DNA of 64,000 bases, from NCBI RefSeq assembly GCF_026126425.1, contig NZ_JAFMPW010000002.1, forward strand, positions 62,001-126,000. Reading direction: 5' to 3'. Within the stretch, counting starts at the first letter, position 1, and every line of letters starts with the position of its first letter. Origin of the DNA: Muriicola sp. Z0-33 (GTDB taxonomy: Bacteria > Bacteroidota > Bacteroidia > Flavobacteriales > Flavobacteriaceae). This document shows, piece after piece, positions 18,612 to 27,322 of this stretch. The position numbers and the translations under genes were made by a program. The notes below the pieces were generated by a model. It did not search any database, had not been told where the DNA came from, and worked only from the letters and a program-made list of their open reading frames with translations.

Positions 18612-19298
18612 ATGTTCCGCGTTTTACTTTTGGCAGTCTTGATGTACATAGTTAGTAGTTGCTATTCTTCTACAACTATTTCGCTCTATAACGGAAGAAA
18701 CCTGGAAGGCTGGCATGTGGATGTCCCCGCTATGGACAGCATAGCTGATGCAATAAACCCTTTTATAATTAGGGATGGGTTGCTGGTTAGTCTGGGAACA
18801 CCACAGGGTCATTTGATTACCGATGCGGTTTATAAAAATTTCAGACTCGACTTGGAATACCGTTTTGCCGGGGAACCAGGGAATTGTGGAGTATTGGTTT
18901 TTGCGTCCACGCCGAGGGCATTATATAAAATGTTTCCTAAATCTATTGAGGTTCAGATGATGCATAAGAATGCGGGAGATTTCTGGTGTATTGTTGAAGA
19001 TATTAAGACCGATGACATGGAAGCCCGGAGAGGCCCAAAAGCAGAGTGGGGGATTACTGAAGGAAAACTAAGGCGTATTAAAAACCTGACCGATGGATCT
19101 GAAAAGCCCCTGGGAGAATGGAATAGCATGACAATAGAATGCCTTGGAAATGAAATTGTGGTTTGGCTAAATGGAGATCTCGTAAACCATGGATATGAAG
19201 CCACAGCAAATAGCGGCCATATTGCCTTACAGGCCGAAGGAGCGGAAGTAGAATTTCGCCGTGTAGATCTTACTCCAATCAGTCGGATAACCAAATAA
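18612..19298 (+). CDS. DUF1080 lipoprotein (3-keto-glycoside hydrolase-like)
   Basis: A 228-residue lipoprotein (lipobox VSSC) with a DUF1080 / 3-keto-disaccharide hydrolase domain, a concanavalin-like beta sandwich. Recognisable parts are SLYNGRNLEGWHV near the start, NFRLDLEYRF, EPGNCGVLVFAS, IEVQMMHKN, and the terminal strands GEWNSMTIECLGNEIVVWLNGDLVNH and SGHIALQAEGAEVEFRRVDL. Studied members act on 3-keto sugars or glycosides made by a partner oxidoreductase. Its neighbours, a transporter and a dehydrogenase, fit that theme. It is the last gene of the rightward operon and converges with the leftward sugar cluster. Confidence 0.87.
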   Translation: MFRVLLLAVLMYIVSSCYSSTTISLYNGRNLEGWHVDVPAMDSIADAINPFIIRDGLLVSLGTPQGHLITDAVYKNFRLDLEYRFAGEPGNCGVLVFASTPRALYKMFPKSIEVQMMHKNAGDFWCIVEDIKTDDMEARRGPKAEWGITEGKLRRIKNLTDGSEKPLGEWNSMTIECLGNEIVVWLNGDLVNHGYEATANSGHIALQAEGAEVEFRRVDLTPISRITK

Positions 19299-19355
19299 AT
19301 GCCTCTTCTATATTGCCAATTTACCAATACTTAAACCCGACAAACTAAGGCATGT

Positions 19356-20354
19356 CTATACGGTCTTAATAATCATTTTACCTTTATTCTTTCCATGGAA
19401 GAGATCCAGGAATGCCTGGGGAATAGTGTCAAAACCCTCTCTGATAGTCTCAACATTTTTTAGTTTACCCTCTTGCAGCCATTGGGAGAGTTTAAGAATA
19501 GCTTCGGGATATTTCGCCTGATAATCGAACACAATAAACCCCTGCATAAGGGCGCTGTTTCTTACCAGGAAGCTATGAACAGAAATACTTTTGGGAAACG
19601 AGGTATCATTGTACATAGAAATTGCGCCGCATTGGATGAGTCTTGCAAATTTATTGATATGGAACAACACTGCTTCAGAAATAGTGCCTCCAACATTATC
19701 CCAATATACATCTATACCCTCCGGGCAATATTGCCCTAATGCCTCCACCATATTTTCAGTGGTATTGTAGTTTATCCCTTCATCATAGCCAAAATCGGAT
19801 TTAATCATGTTTATTTTTTCATCGGAACCTGCAATACCAATGACTCTCATCCCCAGTATTTTTCCAATTTGCCCAACTATGCTGCCTACAGCTCCTGCAG
19901 CACCAGAAACTACAAGGGTTTCTCCTGCTTTTGGCTTTCCAATTTCCATGAGACCCAGATAAGCCGTAAGTCCTGTCAGACCAAGCACCCCTAAAAAGGC
20001 AGATAAAGGTGCTCCTTCAGGGTCAACTTTCATAAGCCCTTGTCCGTCCGAAACTTGTCTTTCTTTCCATGGTAACATTCCGGTTACATAGTCTCCAGCG
20101 CTAAAATTCTCAGATTTGGAAGAAATAACCTTAGCAACAATTCCAGAACTTATCGGTTGGTTAAGTTCAAATGCAGGGATGTAAGATTTAACATCATTCA
20201 TTCTTCCCCTGAGATAGGGGTCGACAGAAACATAAAGTGTTTCCAAAAGCATTTCACCATCCGAAATTTCAGGAACAGTCTCTGTGACAAATTTAAAATC
20301 CGACAATTTTGGCATGCCTACCGGCCTTTGATCTAGTAATATCGTTTTGCTCAT
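19356..20354 (-). CDS. NADP-dependent MDR oxidoreductase (CurA/LTB4-dehydrogenase-like)
   Basis: A 332-residue medium-chain reductase without zinc motifs. It starts with a family-typical segment (LLDQRPVGMPKLSDF) and has SVDPYLRGRMND, GLTGLTAYLGLMEIGKPKAGE, the Rossmann motif SGAAGAVGSIVGQIGK, VDPEGAPLSAFLG and VYWDNVGGTISEAVL. It matches the 2-alkenal reductase / prostaglandin reductase group that reduces the alpha,beta double bond of unsaturated carbonyls with NADPH. It lies 72 bases downstream of the sugar isomerase on the same strand, so it may share the transcript, but its chemistry does not obviously belong to that pathway. Confidence 0.9.
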   Translation of the reverse strand: MSKTILLDQRPVGMPKLSDFKFVTETVPEISDGEMLLETLYVSVDPYLRGRMNDVKSYIPAFELNQPISSGIVAKVISSKSENFSAGDYVTGMLPWKERQVSDGQGLMKVDPEGAPLSAFLGVLGLTGLTAYLGLMEIGKPKAGETLVVSGAAGAVGSIVGQIGKILGMRVIGIAGSDEKINMIKSDFGYDEGINYNTTENMVEALGQYCPEGIDVYWDNVGGTISEAVLFHINKFARLIQCGAISMYNDTSFPKSISVHSFLVRNSALMQGFIVFDYQAKYPEAILKLSQWLQEGKLKNVETIREGFDTIPQAFLDLFHGKNKGKMIIKTV

Positions 20355-20426
20355 GGTCTTGTTTAAAAAATTTAGGTTAGATATATTGCATAAGTTACGG
20401 GAAGATATACTGTTTTCCTATCAGAA

Positions 20427-21311
20427 TTATTGCCAATACCTTTTCATTTTGGTTCTTAAAAAGTGAACACTTCTTTCTAACTGATCAATACCATCAACGC
20501 CATCTTCTATGCTGACCCAGCCGTTGAACCCCACACCACTGAGCAATTTAAAAATAGCGTCATAGTCATTAAGGCCCTTGCCAATTTCTCCATGGCGAAG
20601 GCGTTTGGCATAACCGACAGATCCATTTTCATCATTTCGTAAATCTTCAATGGTTCCTTTTATGAGATAGCGGTCGCTTGCATGCATACTTACCACCCGG
20701 TCTAGTACCCTTTTAAGGAGTTCCAAAGGATCATCCCCGGCAAGAAAAGCATTACTCGGATCATAGTTAACACCAAAGTTGGGATGATGAACCCTGTCTA
20801 CCAGCTCACAGAAAACATCTAATTTTTGTGCAAATTCGGGGTATTCCCAAAAATCGTCCTTATAATGATTCTCAAGAATTAAAGTGATCCCCAGTTCCTC
20901 GGCCAGTGGCAGGCATTGGTTTATACAGTCTGTAGCAAGATCAAGGCCCTGCTCAAGGCTTAAACCAGGCCTTCTTTGCCCGGATAAAACCCTGCAGTAG
21001 CTTCCGCCCAGTTCATGTGTCATGGTTATCCAGTGGTGTTGTTTTTGAATTTCATTTTTCCTGAACTCAGCATCGGGATGAGTAAAATCAGGGGAGCAAC
21101 AAAGCATGGGGATAACTTTGCCATAATTTTCGACCTGTTTTCTAAATAATTCCCAGTTTCTGCGATCTTCCATTTCTAAAAATCCGGCATACCATTCCAA
21201 CCCGTCGATATCGAGATTACAAGCCAAATCTATCCATTGTGAAACTTTCATCGTTCCATCCTTGCAAAGTGCTTGCATATATGCTTTTGGAAAGACTGCT
21301 AGTTTGGGCAT
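20427..21311 (-). CDS. Sugar phosphate isomerase/epimerase family TIM barrel
   Basis: A 294-residue cytoplasmic protein (no signal peptide) of the xylose-isomerase-like TIM-barrel family. Metal-site landmarks are ITLILENHYKDDF (Glu and His), FGVNYDPSNAFLAGDD (Asp), VSMHASDR (His) and the C-terminal WVSIEDGVDGID (Glu). Members isomerise, epimerise or hydrate sugars and keto-sugars. It is the last of four closely spaced leftward genes (decarboxylase, zinc dehydrogenase, SDR, isomerase; 32 bases after the SDR). The substrate cannot be deduced from the sequence. Confidence 0.88.
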   Translation of the reverse strand: MPKLAVFPKAYMQALCKDGTMKVSQWIDLACNLDIDGLEWYAGFLEMEDRRNWELFRKQVENYGKVIPMLCCSPDFTHPDAEFRKNEIQKQHHWITMTHELGGSYCRVLSGQRRPGLSLEQGLDLATDCINQCLPLAEELGITLILENHYKDDFWEYPEFAQKLDVFCELVDRVHHPNFGVNYDPSNAFLAGDDPLELLKRVLDRVVSMHASDRYLIKGTIEDLRNDENGSVGYAKRLRHGEIGKGLNDYDAIFKLLSGVGFNGWVSIEDGVDGIDQLERSVHFLRTKMKRYWQ

Positions 21312-21343
21312 TACAGGATATTAAAGAGGTTAGACATAAGGGT

Positions 21344-22123
21344 TCACCATTCTTTGGGCATATTACGGCCAATCATAGGGAATTGTTCTACTTCCAGAAC
21401 CTGCCCGCTTACCGGGCCGCACTGGTCGGATAATAAATACAAGGCTGCCGTTGCCAGTTCCTCCGGTTTAAAGAGGCGTTTTGCAGGGGCAAAGACCTCC
21501 GGAAGGTTTAAATGCCAATCGTCTTTTTTACCCTGCTCTTTTTGATTGATAAATTCATTATCTGTAAGCACCCAGCCAGGGTTAATTTGATTTACTCTAA
21601 CCCCATTTTCTCTGAATAAAGTGTCGCCCAGATTTCTGCTCATTGTCATTAGCGCCCCTTTTGAAATGCTATAGGCAAGTAAATTGGGTTCGCCGCTCCA
21701 TGCATTTATAGAGCCGATATTTAGTACGCAGCCCTTAGTTTTCGTCAAATAGGGTAGGGCAGCCTGTATAATTGCAAAAGGGGCTATTGTATTTACCTCG
21801 AGCATGCGTTTTAAAAAGGGCATATCCGTGGTTCCAATATTTGAAGGCCTTATGATGGCGGCATTATTGACTACAGCATCCAGTTTGCCATAGTTTTTCA
21901 GAGCTACTTCAATTAGTCTTTTCGGAGTACCCTCTTCTGTGATATCCTGGGCATGTGTAATCAGACGATCTGAATCTAGTTGCTTAACAAGTTCTTCCCC
22001 CTTTTCTTTACGAAGACCATTTGCCAGGATTTTTGCTCCTTCCTGTATACATCTTTCGACAATGGCTTTACCTATTCCAGTATACCCTCCGGTGATGAGA
22101 ATTACTTTATTCTTTAATTGCAT
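21344..22123 (-). CDS. Short-chain dehydrogenase/reductase
   Basis: A 259-residue classical SDR. It shows the cofactor motif TGGYTGIGKAI, the NNAA motif in LDAVVNNAAI, the catalytic Ser in LNIGSINAWSG, YSISKGA for the Tyr-x-x-x-Lys pair, and RVNQINPGWVLTD after it. It probably interconverts a sugar or sugar-acid hydroxyl and ketone. Its start abuts the stop of the zinc dehydrogenase gene (adjacent at 22123/22124), which indicates tight translational linkage in the sugar operon. Confidence 0.92.
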   Translation of the reverse strand: MQLKNKVILITGGYTGIGKAIVERCIQEGAKILANGLRKEKGEELVKQLDSDRLITHAQDITEEGTPKRLIEVALKNYGKLDAVVNNAAIIRPSNIGTTDMPFLKRMLEVNTIAPFAIIQAALPYLTKTKGCVLNIGSINAWSGEPNLLAYSISKGALMTMSRNLGDTLFRENGVRVNQINPGWVLTDNEFINQKEQGKKDDWHLNLPEVFAPAKRLFKPEELATAALYLLSDQCGPVSGQVLEVEQFPMIGRNMPKEW

Positions 22124-23149
22124 TTAAATAGGTTTTAGAATACTTTTTACAATGGAACCAGAATGCATTGCCTCAAAGGCTTTATGCCAGTCATTTACTC
22201 CCCAGACACCACCAATTATGGGTCTCACATCCAGGCGACCACTGCTTAGCAGCGATAAAACTTTTTCCCATATGGGCCAGTTGTGACTAAAACTTCCCTG
22301 TAATTTTACGTTTTTTTGCACCAGGGGATCTAAGGAGAACTGCAATGGCCTGGGACCCCATCCCACTTTAGTAATTTGTCCGTTTGGACGAACCAATTGC
22401 AAGGCCAACTTCAGTGTAGCACTCACTCCTGCTGCATCTATTACGCAATCTACCCCTAATCCGTCTTGCTTTTTTGCCCAGGCTTCTGCATTATCTGTGA
22501 AGATATGACAACCATAGCCAGCAGCAATTTGCAAGCGCTCTTTGTCGTTCTCCAGGCCCACTACACCCACTTCAGCACCAGACAATACGGCCAGAGCAGC
22601 ACAAAGAATTCCTATGGTGCCAGGACCAATTACGATGACCCGATCGCCTGGTTTTATATCCGAGTTCACAACGACGGCATTGTAGGCTACAGCACAGGGT
22701 TCGGTAAGGCAGGCCTGCTCAAAAGCTAGCTTTTCAGGAATGCGATGCAGGCACCTGGCAGGGACACTCACATATTTTGTCATTGCTCCATTTACACCAT
22801 AACCAAAGCCTTTTCTTGAAGGATCCAAATTATATAGTCCTTCCCTGCTAAGAGGGCTATTAACATTAATTACAGCAGCAGTTTCACTCACCACCCGATC
22901 TCCTTCTTTCCAGCCTATGACTGCTGCACCAACTTCAACAATACGCCCACCAAACTCGTGTCCGAGGACAACAGGGTAATTTACAGGCCAACTATGATCT
23001 GCGGTCCATTGATGTAAATCGCTGCCGCATACTCCTACGTTTTCTACCTGTAACAGAACATCCTCATTTCCAATAATAGGTTTATCAATTTCTCTTAGCT
23101 CCACACTGCCTCTTTCAGGGGCAAAATTTACTACTGCGGCTGACTTCAT
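22124..23149 (-). CDS. Zinc-dependent sugar/polyol dehydrogenase
   Basis: A 341-residue medium-chain zinc dehydrogenase of the threonine/sorbitol dehydrogenase type. The catalytic site includes VGVCGSDLHQW (Cys), LGHEFGG (His-Glu) and the downstream LTEPCAVAYNAV. The Rossmann motif is VIVIGPGTIGILCAAL. The four-cysteine structural zinc loop is missing (the region reads NVNSPLSREGLYNLDPS), unlike the paralogue at 17528. The ATG at 23149 was chosen over a TTG four codons upstream. It lies between the decarboxylase gene (18-base gap) and the SDR gene (no gap). It is predicted to oxidise a sugar, polyol or sugar-acid intermediate. Confidence 0.9.
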   Translation of the reverse strand: MKSAAVVNFAPERGSVELREIDKPIIGNEDVLLQVENVGVCGSDLHQWTADHSWPVNYPVVLGHEFGGRIVEVGAAVIGWKEGDRVVSETAAVINVNSPLSREGLYNLDPSRKGFGYGVNGAMTKYVSVPARCLHRIPEKLAFEQACLTEPCAVAYNAVVVNSDIKPGDRVIVIGPGTIGILCAALAVLSGAEVGVVGLENDKERLQIAAGYGCHIFTDNAEAWAKKQDGLGVDCVIDAAGVSATLKLALQLVRPNGQITKVGWGPRPLQFSLDPLVQKNVKLQGSFSHNWPIWEKVLSLLSSGRLDVRPIIGGVWGVNDWHKAFEAMHSGSIVKSILKPI

Positions 23150-23167
23150 TTTTACACTCAATTAATA

Positions 23168-23860
23168 TTAAACTTCGCCATAGGCATGTATTTTATCGCA
23201 GATCAGTTTTAGTGAACTCTCCAGGTCACCATCTGCTGTTTTAAACGCATCTGCATCTATAGTAAGAGGAGCCCCTAACACCACCATGGGGGCGCCAAAT
23301 TCCGGACAGCGAATAGCTTGTTCCAGACTTAACCCGCCAACGGCCTGTACCGGTATATTTACGGCTTCTACTACTTCTCGCAACTGATCTAGCGGGCTGG
23401 GCATAGGCAAACCTCTTGCGGCGATACCCCGGCGCTCATCATATCCGATATGATGAATAATGTAATCACAACCAAGCCTCTCAAGGCGTCTGGCTCCCTC
23501 CACCATATCAGGGCACCCAAGATTGTCTCCCATTACTTTAACCCCAAAATCTTTTCCGGCTTGCACCACCACCCGGATAGTTTCTTCATGTGCTCTTGCC
23601 ATAACCACCACATGGGTAGCCCCGGCTTTGGCCATCATTTCTGTCTCCAGGTAACCGCCATCCATGGTTTTAAGATCTGCAACTATAGGTATTTCGGGAA
23701 AGGAAGACCTTAATTTTTCGACGCCGTGCAAACCTTCAGCAAGTAATAGCGGAGTACCTGCTTCTAACCAATCTACACCAGAGCGTACAGCCATTTTAGC
23801 TGTTGCCAGTGCTTCTTCTATGTTTGTCAGGTCTAAAGAAATCTGAACTACGGGCTTCAT
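23168..23860 (-). CDS. HUMPS/KGPDC-family decarboxylase or aldolase
   Basis: A 230-residue TIM barrel of the orotidine-5'-phosphate decarboxylase suprafamily, in the branch with 3-hexulose-6-phosphate synthase and 3-keto-L-gulonate-6-phosphate decarboxylase. Visible active-site residues are Asp10 (ISLD), Glu33 (LEAGTP), Asp62-x-Lys64-x-x-Asp67 (ADLKTMD) and His136/137 in HHIGYDERRG. The His-x-Gly-Tyr-Asp-Glu form looks more like the synthase branch than like the His-Arg-x-Arg of gulonate decarboxylases. The C-terminal phosphate-binding strand is QAVGGLSLEQAI. The start at 23860 (MKPVVQISLDL) was preferred because the barrel begins there; an in-frame extension reaches 23938. It is first in the leftward sugar-enzyme operon. 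No kinase is encoded nearby. Confidence 0.85.
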   Translation of the reverse strand: MKPVVQISLDLTNIEEALATAKMAVRSGVDWLEAGTPLLLAEGLHGVEKLRSSFPEIPIVADLKTMDGGYLETEMMAKAGATHVVVMARAHEETIRVVVQAGKDFGVKVMGDNLGCPDMVEGARRLERLGCDYIIHHIGYDERRGIAARGLPMPSPLDQLREVVEAVNIPVQAVGGLSLEQAIRCPEFGAPMVVLGAPLTIDADAFKTADGDLESSLKLICDKIHAYGEV

Positions 23861-24035
23861 TACATAAATATATGACTTTTCGGCTGGTATCATCTGTTTG
23901 CCTTCATCTTTAGTAGCCAACCCACATTTAAGGTGCACGATAATTAATATCTTGATCGCATAAAACCAGAAGATAATTTACCTTAAATCAGGATATAAGA
24001 AGGGGGAGGGTCTTAAAAAGAATATCTCATTAAGA

Positions 24036-26828
24036 TTACGGTATTTCTTCTCCGGCCGTATTGAAGTTGGTAGATAATAATGAAAAATCGCTAAGTACCA
24101 CAAAGCCGTCTCCATTGAAGTCTGCCCTGGGATCAAAATTAATGTCACCGCTTTGCAAGTTGTAACTTTGTGAAAGAATGGAGAAATCTGCCAGGCTTAC
24201 CAAATTATCATTATTTGCATCCCCGGCATTTAGTTCAGATACCGTTTCTGTATTTGCACCATTTACAAGAGTTATGGTCTGAACGCGTTGTAAATGATTA
24301 ATGGTCTTTACCGTCATTATATATGTCCCTGGCAAAATATCCATAATATCTGCGACACCGCCAGCAGAACCCGTTGGGGTAAATTGTAGCAATGGGGTAC
24401 TGCTTCCCTGTTCGTACAATTTTACTTCAAGGCTGGTACTGTGATCTGCTCTTCCCTGTAAGGTATAATTAAGGGTTAGGTCTGCACTTTGCCCTAATTG
24501 GTTTATCCAGGTTTGTATCATTGTAGCCGCTTCAGAATCGATCTCATTTTTAGCCAGTGGCGGCATCATAATATTGGGATCTACACTATTTAACCTATGG
24601 TATAAGAGCGATTTTGAGGCATCTCCTTCTACCACAATTGCGGCGCCACTAATACCCAGATTGGAGCTGAATCCTGCTGTTAGTAATCCGGTTTCTTCGA
24701 GAGAATTCTTTAGTCTGAGATCGAACTCAGCTCTGTTTCCCGTCCCGGGACGATGACAATAAGCACAATTAAGGTCGAGATATGAGCGGGCCTTTTCATC
24801 TAAAGTAGCTCCGGAATCATATTCGGCAGCCGTTAAATAAGCAGATGTTTGCGCATCTACAATTGTCGCATCTAAAATACCCAGGCTACTAAGCGTAACC
24901 AACTGATTGGCATTAATACCCGTTTCCTGATAGGTTATATTTTTATTCAGGTACCTGGTTCTAGGCCCTAAAGTGCCTCCGGAAACGGAATTATGACATG
25001 ACAAGCATTCCGATTCACTAGGGTAATGCCATACTTGCTGTTGGCTCTGACCGTTCTCATCGATTATATTTATAGTCTCATCCAGACCGGAATCTAAAAG
25101 TTGTGCATCGGTCTGCCCGGCATTCCACTTATAAGTTGCAAAATAAAATTGGCCATCTTCGCCTTTTACAGAAAATCGGGTTTCGAGTCGCTTAGTATTA
25201 TTTGGATTTTGAGCATTTAGAGGTAATTCAAAATGTTTAATAAGTACTGACCCAACTGGAAAATTCCATACGTCATCCGCGGAAAATTGTATCTGTTCCT
25301 GGGCCGTATTATAAGAACCATTGTTTGGAATCACCAGCCAACGCTTCTTTATTGCCCCATCGGACCAAAACGGTTCTATAAGGTCGTATTCAATTACACC
25401 CTGGGCAGGAGTGAGGTTGGCAAGGTTGCTAAACGCCCCGGTTTGCGATAACCATTCCGGAAGATTATCAGTGGCATCATTTTTTTGAACCAGTTTATAC
25501 AAAGTGGAAACCCCTTGTTTCATAATATAAATTTCTCCCAGATTGTCCTGACCGAAGGAGATAATATTGTTAGGTTGAAAATTACCAAGTAATTCATAGG
25601 ATCCCGTATTGACATCCACAGACCAAATTTCCTCTCCCGATCCGTAGTCACCGCATATGTACTTCCCGTATAATTCAGGAATTTCTGTTCCTCTATAGAC
25701 ATAGCCTCCCATTATAGCATTTGCTGCAGATCTGGGGAAGGCTACCAAGGGTCCTTCATGGGCCATATTATTATAAAGGGTATTGCCGCAAAAATTCTTC
25801 TTTACATTCCCTTCATATACCGGCCAACCGTAGTTTTTTCCTTTGGCGACAACGTTAATCTCCTCGTGCGTACTTAATCCTATTTCCCCTATATATAAAG
25901 TACCTGTTTCAGTGTCTTTAGTCATCCGATGGGGATTTCGATGCCCTAATGAATAGTATTCTTCAAAGTTATCACCATTTGCACTCAAGAAAGGGTTGTC
26001 GTTTGGTATCCAGTACTCTTTTCCGGTTACCTCTTCAGCAAAACCGTGATCCTCGGGCATTTGTCTGGTGGGTGCATGACTCTTATTAGGATCTTTATCC
26101 ACGTCTAATCTTAAGACCCCTCCGTCTATATTGTTTACAATATCCTGAGATTTTGGCCACTCTGTCTGATCTCCAGTTGCGAGGTATAGAAAACCATCAT
26201 CACCAAAAAGTAATCCTCCACCTCTATGGGTAGTCCCGTACATCCTTACTTTAAATAGTGTGGTTTTAGAATTAGGTACAACTGCCAGGGTAACGGGGTC
26301 TACTTCAAATCTGGTCAACATTAAATGATTGCCCCAGTATTCTTCGGTATTACAATTTTGAACCGTATAGGAATTGGGAAAGTTATTCCCATTTTGATCT
26401 TTTGTAGTATAATAAGTATACATGTAGCTATTATTGCCGCTACCAAAATCTGGGTGTAAAGCAAGTCCTAGAAAACCTCCGTCCCACACTACACCTACCT
26501 CATATGAAAGGTCTAGTAATAAATTTTTATCAGTGGTCTGATCCTGATTATTGAACCAGTATATTTTTCCATCGCGTTGCCCAAGGATTATGATATTCTG
26601 AGTTGGGTGCATATTGAAGGTCAGAGGAGAATCAAAAGACAGATTTGGAAAAGCTGGTTTGTAAGGTAATGGAGAGGGCGATAAAGAGGGGAAATTCCCA
26701 TTTAAATAATTGCCTACCGGATATACATTTGTTAAACCAGGTCCCTGAAAGATGGGGACAGCCGCCAGTAGTAAAAAAGAAAATAAAACTATGATCCAGG
26801 CTCTGGACTTAATAATCTGCATGCTCAA
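24036..26828 (-). CDS. Secreted PQQ sugar dehydrogenase–diheme cytochrome–dockerin fusion
   Basis: A 930-residue exported protein with three parts. After a signal peptide, residues ~50-440 are a glucose/sorbosone dehydrogenase beta-propeller that uses PQQ (HPDFGSGNNSYMYTYYT, THRGGGLLFGDDGFLYLATGDQ, LGHRNPHRM). Residues ~470-790 are a cytochrome-type region with two c-heme sites, CLSCH (608-612) and CAYCH (688-692), and a possible distal ligand in NIMMPPLAKNEID. Residues ~868-928 are a dockerin-like pair of calcium loops (DANNDNLVSLADF, DFNGDGFVVLSDF). The fusion would oxidise a sugar outside the inner membrane and pass electrons to hemes and on to the respiratory chain. It is on the same strand as the HUMPS-type operon, 175 bases upstream. 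Confidence 0.9.
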   Translation of the reverse strand: MSMQIIKSRAWIIVLFSFLLLAAVPIFQGPGLTNVYPVGNYLNGNFPSLSPSPLPYKPAFPNLSFDSPLTFNMHPTQNIIILGQRDGKIYWFNNQDQTTDKNLLLDLSYEVGVVWDGGFLGLALHPDFGSGNNSYMYTYYTTKDQNGNNFPNSYTVQNCNTEEYWGNHLMLTRFEVDPVTLAVVPNSKTTLFKVRMYGTTHRGGGLLFGDDGFLYLATGDQTEWPKSQDIVNNIDGGVLRLDVDKDPNKSHAPTRQMPEDHGFAEEVTGKEYWIPNDNPFLSANGDNFEEYYSLGHRNPHRMTKDTETGTLYIGEIGLSTHEEINVVAKGKNYGWPVYEGNVKKNFCGNTLYNNMAHEGPLVAFPRSAANAIMGGYVYRGTEIPELYGKYICGDYGSGEEIWSVDVNTGSYELLGNFQPNNIISFGQDNLGEIYIMKQGVSTLYKLVQKNDATDNLPEWLSQTGAFSNLANLTPAQGVIEYDLIEPFWSDGAIKKRWLVIPNNGSYNTAQEQIQFSADDVWNFPVGSVLIKHFELPLNAQNPNNTKRLETRFSVKGEDGQFYFATYKWNAGQTDAQLLDSGLDETINIIDENGQSQQQVWHYPSESECLSCHNSVSGGTLGPRTRYLNKNITYQETGINANQLVTLSSLGILDATIVDAQTSAYLTAAEYDSGATLDEKARSYLDLNCAYCHRPGTGNRAEFDLRLKNSLEETGLLTAGFSSNLGISGAAIVVEGDASKSLLYHRLNSVDPNIMMPPLAKNEIDSEAATMIQTWINQLGQSADLTLNYTLQGRADHSTSLEVKLYEQGSSTPLLQFTPTGSAGGVADIMDILPGTYIMTVKTINHLQRVQTITLVNGANTETVSELNAGDANNDNLVSLADFSILSQSYNLQSGDINFDPRADFNGDGFVVLSDFSLLSTNFNTAGEEIP

Positions 26829-27322
26829 CTAAATAGGGGTGTTGTATAATACTGTTAAAAGTATCACAAAGCATCCAATCTATTTACAATATCAGATGTA
26901 TGGTAGCAATTCTAGATAAAGTGCAAACGTCCTGAATAGTGGTATGAGAATTGCTCAGGATTATAGTATCTCCTTTACAATTTTCCGAATTTGGACCTTA
27001 TGATAATCGCAATATTTTACTGTTGCCAGAATTAACGCAACCAGTAGTATCTCTTAATACTCCAGCCGTCTATCTCGCTGTAATACAAACTGCGTTTGTC
27101 GTATTTAATTACTTGTGTTCTCATGACGATGATTTCTTATACACTATATACAAAAGACGTGCCGAATAGAATATTGTTACTGTGCGAAGGCATAAATTGT
27201 TGTTAAATGAAATTCGGCAGGCCAAATGCTCTTTTATTTTATTACAATAATTTTGATCACTAAATAGATTAATGGCAGGGAAATTGTACGTATCTTAATG
27301 TTCAATTTAATTGCTATTTATT
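26829..27322. other. Divergent intergenic region, no gene seen
   Basis: This spacer lies between the divergently transcribed PQQ dehydrogenase and DUF4251 lipoprotein genes and must hold both promoters. It is AT-rich. I see a short inverted repeat ATACT...AGTAT just upstream of the dehydrogenase start (about 26848-26864). A 72-codon frame starting with TTG here looks like noise. Confidence 0.5.

Noticed and set aside
26951-27169. 72-codon plus-strand frame in the divergent spacer
   Set aside because: TTG start, no signal peptide, ordinary composition and no recognisable motif; more likely chance.
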